Shown: piece after piece, positions 14,473 through 18,830 of the stretch
How the letters are laid out: every line of letters begins with the position of its first letter
Position numbering within the stretch: position 1 is the first letter of the stretch
Source of the DNA: G039029935 sp039029935
GTDB taxonomy: Bacteria; Chloroflexota; Anaerolineae; Caldilineales; Caldilineaceae
Direction: 5' to 3'
DNA: 18,830 nucleotides
Assembly: GCA_039029935.1 (NCBI GenBank)
Contig: JBCCFC010000086.1
Location: 1-18,830, forward strand
Notes under the pieces: generated by a model
Told to the model about the DNA's origin: nothing
The model's database searches: none
What the model saw: only the letters and a program-made list of their open reading frames with translations
Made by a program: the position numbers and the translations under genes

Positions 14473-14535
14473 ATGCATAAAGGCAATGAAGGTTCATCAG
14501 CTCAGGGATCATCGACAACTGATCATGGAGGTTGA
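14473..14535 (+). CDS. Possible 20-residue Gly/Ser-rich mini-ORF
   Basis: It encodes MHKGNEGSSAQGSSTTDHGG and starts 20 nt after the stop of the peptide gene, before the shared terminator. It has no recognisable ribosome-binding site and no signal sequence. Its composition (Gly, Ser, His) is odd but may be chance. Listed because it lies within the same short transcript. Confidence 0.15.
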   Translation: MHKGNEGSSAQGSSTTDHGG

Positions 14536-14593
14536 GCCATCAAACCGCCCAATTCCCAAATATGCATTTGCAATTTAATATATAAAAAACGAT

Positions 14594-14642
14594 AAAGATG
14601 AGAAGATAACAGATGTACGCCTGTTATCTTCTCATCTTTTTT
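14594..14642 (+). terminator. Intrinsic terminator of the peptide transcript (19-bp perfect stem)
   Basis: The arm 14594-14612 (AAAGATGAGAAGATAACAG) is the exact reverse complement of 14621-14639, with an 8-nt loop. Ts continue to 14642. The stem is longer and more AT-rich than the fabH terminator. On the reverse strand Ts also follow after a few bases, so it may also end the transcript of the STAND gene at 14850, which points towards it. Confidence 0.9.
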
Positions 14643-14816
14643 ATTGATTAGGAAAATATAAACCGATATCACAGACTGATTGTCCGTGGCGCAGGTAGCC
14701 AACCTGCGATACTGTCCTTTTATTGTCCTTTTATTGATTAGGACAGTATAAACCAGTATCACAGATTGGTTATCTGTGACACAGGTAGCCAACCTGCGGT
14801 ACTGTTCCTTTTAGCA
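14641..14816. repeat. 90-bp tandem repeat, two units
   Basis: Unit 1 (14641-14730) and unit 2 (14731 to about 14816) share most bases with an exact 90-bp offset. Each contains TTATTGATTAGG at its left end and CAGGTAGCCAACCTGCG near its right end, the latter a 6-bp hairpin (GCAGGT/ACCTGC) in unit 1. In unit 2, TCACAGAT pairs with ATCTGTGA and the ends GGACAGTA/TACTGTTCC are near-inverted, so a single unit resembles a small palindromic element. Differences are mainly transitions. It fills the space between the peptide terminator and the next STAND gene. Confidence 0.85.
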
Positions 14817-14849
14817 TTTTAAATTTATCGCAGACCCCTACGCCAACCT

Positions 14850-17741
14850 TTAAATAATGTTTTGCCGCAACTGCGCTAAACGAGTGTGATGCCAGTGATA
14901 AAGCCGTGTCTGAGGATATTGATTAAACATACTTTCCAGATGATGAACACGGGTACGCGCATTCTCAGTCTTACCATGTGCTAACTCGTATTGTATTAAA
15001 TAGATACGTGTTCGTGTTTCATGATATAAATCATCTAGCTCTTGCCATTTTCCTAATGCTTGTTCAAAATGTTCCTTTGCTTTTGACCACTTACTCTGTT
15101 CTAAATAGAGCAATCCCCAGCTATCCATGATTACCGCCAGATGATAGCTATCTGCAAGATTTTCATAGATCTTTTCAGCCAGCTCTAAACATCGACTTGC
15201 ATCAGTCGTTAAGCCATTCAAACGATAGGCATCGCTCATATTCAAATAGGTTGCCCCCATAAAAACATCGTTCCCGCTACGTTTTGCCCCTTCCAAGGCT
15301 TTCTGTAGGTAATCAAAGACATTCATGCCGAACGGTACGTTTAGCGAGTGCATCTCATTGAGAAGCTGGCTTATATTGATATACCCCCCGACTAGCCCAT
15401 GTTCATCTTTATTTTTTCGCCAAAAAGCACAAGCCTGTTCAAAGTGTTCTTGCGCACCACGCCACTTGCCAAGTCGTATACTGAGAATACCTAAATGATT
15501 TTTGGTATGTGCATACCCTACTTCATGTGCCAATGAGTCAAATAAATTTAGCGCATGCTGACATAGAACTTCGCTTCGCCACCAATGTTCAGATCGAATG
15601 TACAGATACCCCAAGTTGGTATAGGCTTGTGCTTCATAGAACTTGTCATCAATTTTTCTTGCAAATCGAACGGCATTGTAATAGTGGGTTGCTGCCTTGC
15701 GGTAATTGTTCTGACGGTTTAAGAGACGTGCAAAAATCCCTGAAAGGCTTGAGCGCACCTTAAACGAACCAAACCGCTCTGCATCGCCAATCGACTTTTC
15801 CATCACTCTATGCCACTCATCCCAATGCCCACGCCATTCCATATAAAAAGCAAACGCTGTAATTAAATTATAGGCGGTTTCATGGACGGGTTTAACGTTA
15901 GGGCCTTGTGCTTCTAAGCCCAAACGAATCGCTTTCAATATACCCTGCCGATCCGTATCTAACTGTTTTAAGTCGGCGCTATTGACTTCGATTACATCCT
16001 GCCAGTATTGCAGATTGCGCAATGCCGCCCCATGCAGTAGTGAGGGGTCCATTGGCACACCAATGCGATGGTATGCATCAGCAGTAGGCTCCATCTCAGT
16101 GGCGAACGTCTGCCACAGTGGTTCCGTTTTGCGCAGGTAGGTTTCGGTTAAACGATGCAGACGATAGCGATAGGCTTCCACATCACCCGTAACCTCAATG
16201 AGCGACAAGTCAACCAATTGACGAAGGACGCTGGTTAACATCGACCTGTCTAGCTGACTCAATGCCAATAGCTGCGTATCGGTGGCATTGTCTACCATCG
16301 GCATCATTAGCATCAAGGCTTTGCTATTATGCTCTAGCAATTTAAAGGATTGTTGATAGACATAGGAGTAAAACTCATCAGTCACGCCATCATGTACATG
16401 GGTTAGGGTATCAAGAACCACTTGCAGTGACAAGAACTTGAGTTGACCAACAACCAATTTGAGGGCTAAGGGATTCCCACCCACAATTTGATAGATTCGT
16501 TTGAGTTGCTCATCAGATGCATGGCTCAACAATCTTGGGGAATAGATTTTCGCTTCATAGCGTAATAATTCAATCGCGTCCGTTTCTTCTAGCGGGTCCA
16601 GATGCACACAGGCAATTTGCCCATAGGCGGTCAGATCGTGACGGCTGGTCAACAGGACTTTACTGGGGCTGGGCAATCTGTATAGGAAGGGGACCAGTGT
16701 ATCAATATTGCGCGCTGTATCAAGGTTGTCAATAATGATTAAACAGGCTGTATCACGCAGATGTCGTTCGAGAATGATCTGCTTTTGTTGGGGCAGCAAG
16801 GTCAAAATTGTGTTTAAATCATCACGCTCAGAAAAGAGCTGTTGAATCAGATTGTTGATCAACGAATCGATGGTTAGCCCCGTTGAACGGTGTAGCGGCT
16901 CATGCTCTGGTGTGACCGCATGGAGACCTGCCCCAGGGAAAAATTCCTGTTCTTTATTACTCACCCACGCCAAATCTTGAAATACGACGCCTAATTCTGG
17001 GCGACGGACAAGATGGTCTACCAATGTGGTTTTTCCTTGCCCGCCCAACCCTGTGACAGCGACAATGCGCTGCATATCCTCTGTAACCAGCAAATTGTAG
17101 AGCCGTCGAAGGTGGTCTTGGACACCAAATAAATTGGTGTAGTAGGGTGGGTCTAACCGTCGTCCAATGGTTTCATTCCATGCTTGATGCTGTGAAGGTA
17201 TTGTTGTCGGTATAGGACGAGTTGGTTGATTTAGGGAAGATATATCTACTTCGACAGTTAATGCTCCGGACATAGGGGGTACAATACCGTTGATGCTATT
17301 ATCATGAGTACCATTGGTTGACGTCGAGTCGGCGGGGTGTGGTAACACATGTGGGTATTGTGGTAAGGATGATTTTTGCTTGGCCTGATGTTTTTTGCGT
17401 TGCTGGTTGAGGTAATGATCTGCCATCTCAGAAACATCGATCCAACTTTTGAAACGATAGCGTGTGTTACGGCGCGCCACTTTTTCCAACTCATACATCA
17501 ACGCACGTTGGACAGCAGCATCATTTTTCGAGTATTCCGAAACCATGCGCATAAGTTCGGCGACATACCCTTTTTGTGGTTTATCTGTATAGCTAGGGCT
17601 TTCATATTTGGTGACCCGTGTACGATTTAAATAAAAATGATTGGCAATTTCTTGGTGCGTCATCCCCAACAGAGAATGCAAATCGCCTATAAATCTGGAT
17701 AGGTCATCTTGAAATTTAGGTACATCTGTTACTTGAATCAT
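14850..17741 (-). CDS. HTH - NB-ARC (STAND) ATPase - TPR regulator
   Basis: This protein of about 963 residues is a STAND ATPase with a DNA-binding front and TPR back. The helix-turn-helix is at about 15-45 (LGMTHQEIANHFYLNRTRVTKYE). A polar linker precedes the NB-ARC core: Walker A TGLGGQGKTT with Lys237, Walker B LIIIDNLD at 333-340, TSRHD at 364-368, GGNPLAL at 420-426. From about 600, some six to eight TPR-like helix pairs are evident (for example AYTNLGYLY, HTKNHLGILSIRLGKW, HFEQAL). The ATG at 17741 has AAGG 8 nt in front; the ATG at 17768 would add nine residues but lacks such a site. The predicted role is a transcription regulator gated by a ligand or partner bound to the TPRs. The same domain order as the protein ending at 10610, but clear sequence divergence, suggests two paralogues of one class. 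Confidence 0.88.
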   Translation of the reverse strand: MIQVTDVPKFQDDLSRFIGDLHSLLGMTHQEIANHFYLNRTRVTKYESPSYTDKPQKGYVAELMRMVSEYSKNDAAVQRALMYELEKVARRNTRYRFKSWIDVSEMADHYLNQQRKKHQAKQKSSLPQYPHVLPHPADSTSTNGTHDNSINGIVPPMSGALTVEVDISSLNQPTRPIPTTIPSQHQAWNETIGRRLDPPYYTNLFGVQDHLRRLYNLLVTEDMQRIVAVTGLGGQGKTTLVDHLVRRPELGVVFQDLAWVSNKEQEFFPGAGLHAVTPEHEPLHRSTGLTIDSLINNLIQQLFSERDDLNTILTLLPQQKQIILERHLRDTACLIIIDNLDTARNIDTLVPFLYRLPSPSKVLLTSRHDLTAYGQIACVHLDPLEETDAIELLRYEAKIYSPRLLSHASDEQLKRIYQIVGGNPLALKLVVGQLKFLSLQVVLDTLTHVHDGVTDEFYSYVYQQSFKLLEHNSKALMLMMPMVDNATDTQLLALSQLDRSMLTSVLRQLVDLSLIEVTGDVEAYRYRLHRLTETYLRKTEPLWQTFATEMEPTADAYHRIGVPMDPSLLHGAALRNLQYWQDVIEVNSADLKQLDTDRQGILKAIRLGLEAQGPNVKPVHETAYNLITAFAFYMEWRGHWDEWHRVMEKSIGDAERFGSFKVRSSLSGIFARLLNRQNNYRKAATHYYNAVRFARKIDDKFYEAQAYTNLGYLYIRSEHWWRSEVLCQHALNLFDSLAHEVGYAHTKNHLGILSIRLGKWRGAQEHFEQACAFWRKNKDEHGLVGGYINISQLLNEMHSLNVPFGMNVFDYLQKALEGAKRSGNDVFMGATYLNMSDAYRLNGLTTDASRCLELAEKIYENLADSYHLAVIMDSWGLLYLEQSKWSKAKEHFEQALGKWQELDDLYHETRTRIYLIQYELAHGKTENARTRVHHLESMFNQYPQTRLYHWHHTRLAQLRQNII

Positions 17742-17798
17742 ATTCCTTGCCTTATACGGTTTTGGCATTGGTTCTTTTTACAAAAAGTATGCCATACC

Positions 17799-17851
17799 AA
17801 AAGAGTATAATTGGAAAATCAAGATTTTCCACGATCCAATTGTACCCTTTT
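17799..17851. promoter_or_regulatory. Two-tier inverted repeat over the STAND promoter
   Basis: AAAAGAGTATAATTGGA (17799-17815) and its counterpart (17835-17851) are reverse complements at 15 of 17 positions. Within them, GGAAAATC (17813-17820) and GATTTTCC (17823-17830) form a perfect inner hairpin. On the reverse strand the arm carries TATACT, a good -10 hexamer, about 60-70 nt before the start codon. An operator over the promoter, or autoregulation by the HTH domain, would fit. Confidence 0.5.
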
Positions 17852-18108
17852 GCCGTCAATCCCTCAACTACCTTTAAATGATGCTAAACGCTCACTGGTT
17901 GCATGTGCGTTTTTCGTGCGTCCATTGTGCGGATAAGATGCTATGATAGAGCCAACCTACCTTGATTTTCCTTTATTATCAACATGTGTCTGTAAATACT
18001 TCTGTCTGAACCCCTTATGCCATTGATGTATTTTGACAATATATGGACCTTTAGCTGTGTAGTATAGCATAAATTCATGAGAAAAGGTATTATAGACAAA
18101 AACTAAAA

Positions 18109-18147
18109 ACTTGACAGATATACTTGACAGATATACTTGATAGAGAT
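18109..18147 (+). promoter_or_regulatory. 13-bp tandem repeat carrying two TTGACA boxes
   Basis: ACTTGACAGATAT occurs at 18109-18121 and 18122-18134, and a partial third copy begins at 18135. Each full copy holds a consensus -35 box TTGACA (18111, 18124) and the junctions make TATACT. The best pairing is TTGACA at 18124 with TAAAAA at 18147 (17-nt spacer). It lies about 80-120 bp before the small HTH gene and may be its promoter or a repeated operator. Confidence 0.45.
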
Positions 18148-18229
18148 AAAAAAGTTAAGTATGTTTCTTTCTATTGAGAAAGCCTACATCATTATCATTT
18201 ACATGGCATGGTTGTTCCCTTGATCAATC

Positions 18230-18805
18230 ATGTCTTTTTTTATGGGTGTATTTCCTCAAGATATTATGAGTAATAATCAAGAAAATAGCCTAAATTACAA
18301 TCTAGAGAAAGAAAAAATTATCGCCATGATTTCACTGTGGCTAGATCGTTCCAATCTAAAATTCCGCCAAGTCGTGGGACGTATCCAAAGTAAGGGCATT
18401 CTGTTAAGTGAGGCCGCTCTCGCTGATAGGCTAACCCGAAGGCCAGAGCGACCGCCAAATATTGCGCCAAACGTAAGCATTGCTGTCGTTCAAGCATTTA
18501 CCGAACGGCTATTGCCCTGTGAACGATGTGAAGCGGGAGAAGCATTACAGTTCGCCAATCTTACACGCTTGCCATTAAGCCAAATCAACCACTTGCAAGC
18601 ACTTTTCCCTCGACAAGAGTTTGAACAAGCACTACAACAATATTTTGACATGCCAATGTCATCACAAGCATGGTGTCCCCAGACACGATTACCACAGCCA
18701 ACGCACCTATATTTATTGGATTCTAGGCAGCAAATGGCTGTTCTGCCTATGCCTCTTTCTATCCCGTCTGTATCTGTTTCAACACAAGCTGTCTCGCCAT
18801 CATGA
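18230..18805 (+). CDS. Small HTH-like protein related in style to the STAND front domains
   Basis: This complete protein of 191 residues has no ATPase. Residues about 30-145 are helical, with a likely DNA-binding section (FRQVVGRIQSKGILLSEAALADRLTRR) and then a helical hairpin around LPCERCEAGEALQFANLTRLPL. The latter recalls the 'LSEADADALLKAAHHLPI' segment that closes the HTH module of the protein starting at 13828. The last 40 residues are Pro/Ser/Val-rich and probably unstructured. The start is uncertain: ATG 18230 is the longest, ATG 18266 (MSNNQEN) is equally plausible, and neither has a ribosome-binding site. It could be a stand-alone regulator or the remnant front of a larger regulator that lost its ATPase. 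There is no direct proof of DNA binding. Confidence 0.6.
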   Translation: MSFFMGVFPQDIMSNNQENSLNYNLEKEKIIAMISLWLDRSNLKFRQVVGRIQSKGILLSEAALADRLTRRPERPPNIAPNVSIAVVQAFTERLLPCERCEAGEALQFANLTRLPLSQINHLQALFPRQEFEQALQQYFDMPMSSQAWCPQTRLPQPTHLYLLDSRQQMAVLPMPLSIPSVSVSTQAVSPS

Positions 18806-18830
18806 ATCAAGAAGCATAAATAAATGTTGA

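Larger units (their letters stand above)
17742..18229. other. Divergent intergenic region before the small HTH gene
   Basis: This AT-rich stretch of about 490 bp holds a long inverted repeat near the STAND gene (17799-17851) and TTGACA-bearing 13-bp repeats (18109-18147), both listed separately. A lone TTGACA at 18033-18038 has no -10 box at the right distance. No open frame or RNA gene is seen. Confidence 0.55.

Noticed and set aside
14294..14518. Reverse-strand frame antisense to the peptide gene
   Set aside because: No ribosome-binding site or family likeness; the forward frame has signal-peptide structure, its own terminator and a ribosome-binding site.
14523..14792. Reverse-strand frame of 89 codons
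   Set aside because: It runs through the terminator and the 90-bp tandem repeat; its repeated protein sequence (ATCxTDNQSVI) is just the DNA repeat translated.
1..18830. CRISPR array, tRNA, rRNA, integrase or insertion-sequence transposase
   Set aside because: No regularly spaced direct repeats with unique spacers, no cloverleaf or rRNA-like stretch and no transposase or integrase frame were found on either strand.

Overview
The window looks like chromosomal DNA of a filamentous-type Chloroflexota bacterium. The grounds are indirect: large helix-turn-helix/STAND-NTPase/TPR regulators, Thr-Pro-rich linkers in a secreted protein, a mid-range base composition and AT-rich intergenic DNA full of small palindromes. 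No rRNA or marker gene fixes the genus, and I would not go below phylum level.

The left half (1-8150) is mostly housekeeping. A calcineurin-like metallophosphoesterase and an FAD-dependent amine-oxidase-like protein form a two-gene forward operon, convergent with recN on the reverse strand. Divergent from recN is a small polytopic membrane protein of LiaF/DUF5668-like appearance. Next come fabF and fabH, a tight pair that condenses acyl chains in type II fatty-acid synthesis. The FabH has an unusual tryptophan-rich and then Ser/Thr-rich C-terminal extension. A related hairpin repeat with the core TACTGAATACCGAC sits directly after three of these genes, and a second, larger palindrome lies in the recN upstream region.

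The middle (8150-10600) holds a strong intrinsic terminator and a secreted protein with three copies of a beta-rich, PPC-like domain joined by Thr-Pro linkers.

The right half (10610-18830) is accessory in character. Two very large reverse-strand proteins each have an N-terminal helix-turn-helix, a NB-ARC/STAND ATPase core and a C-terminal helical (TPR) half. Between them, on the opposite strand, is an isolated 49-codon gene for a secreted-looking peptide. It has a KRK n-region, a hydrophobic core, two V-x-A cleavage-like sites and a C-terminal GTEVGGNCC, and it is followed by a terminator with a 19-bp perfect stem. A third, small HTH-like protein lies at the right end. The candidate new system is this peptide plus the flanking TPR sensors, which resembles the layout (not the sequence) of peptide-pheromone/TPR-receptor systems of Firmicutes. 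That reading is inference. The sequence shows directly the peptide's architecture, its own terminator, palindromic or repeated sites upstream of the regulators, and tandem 90-bp repeats next to it.
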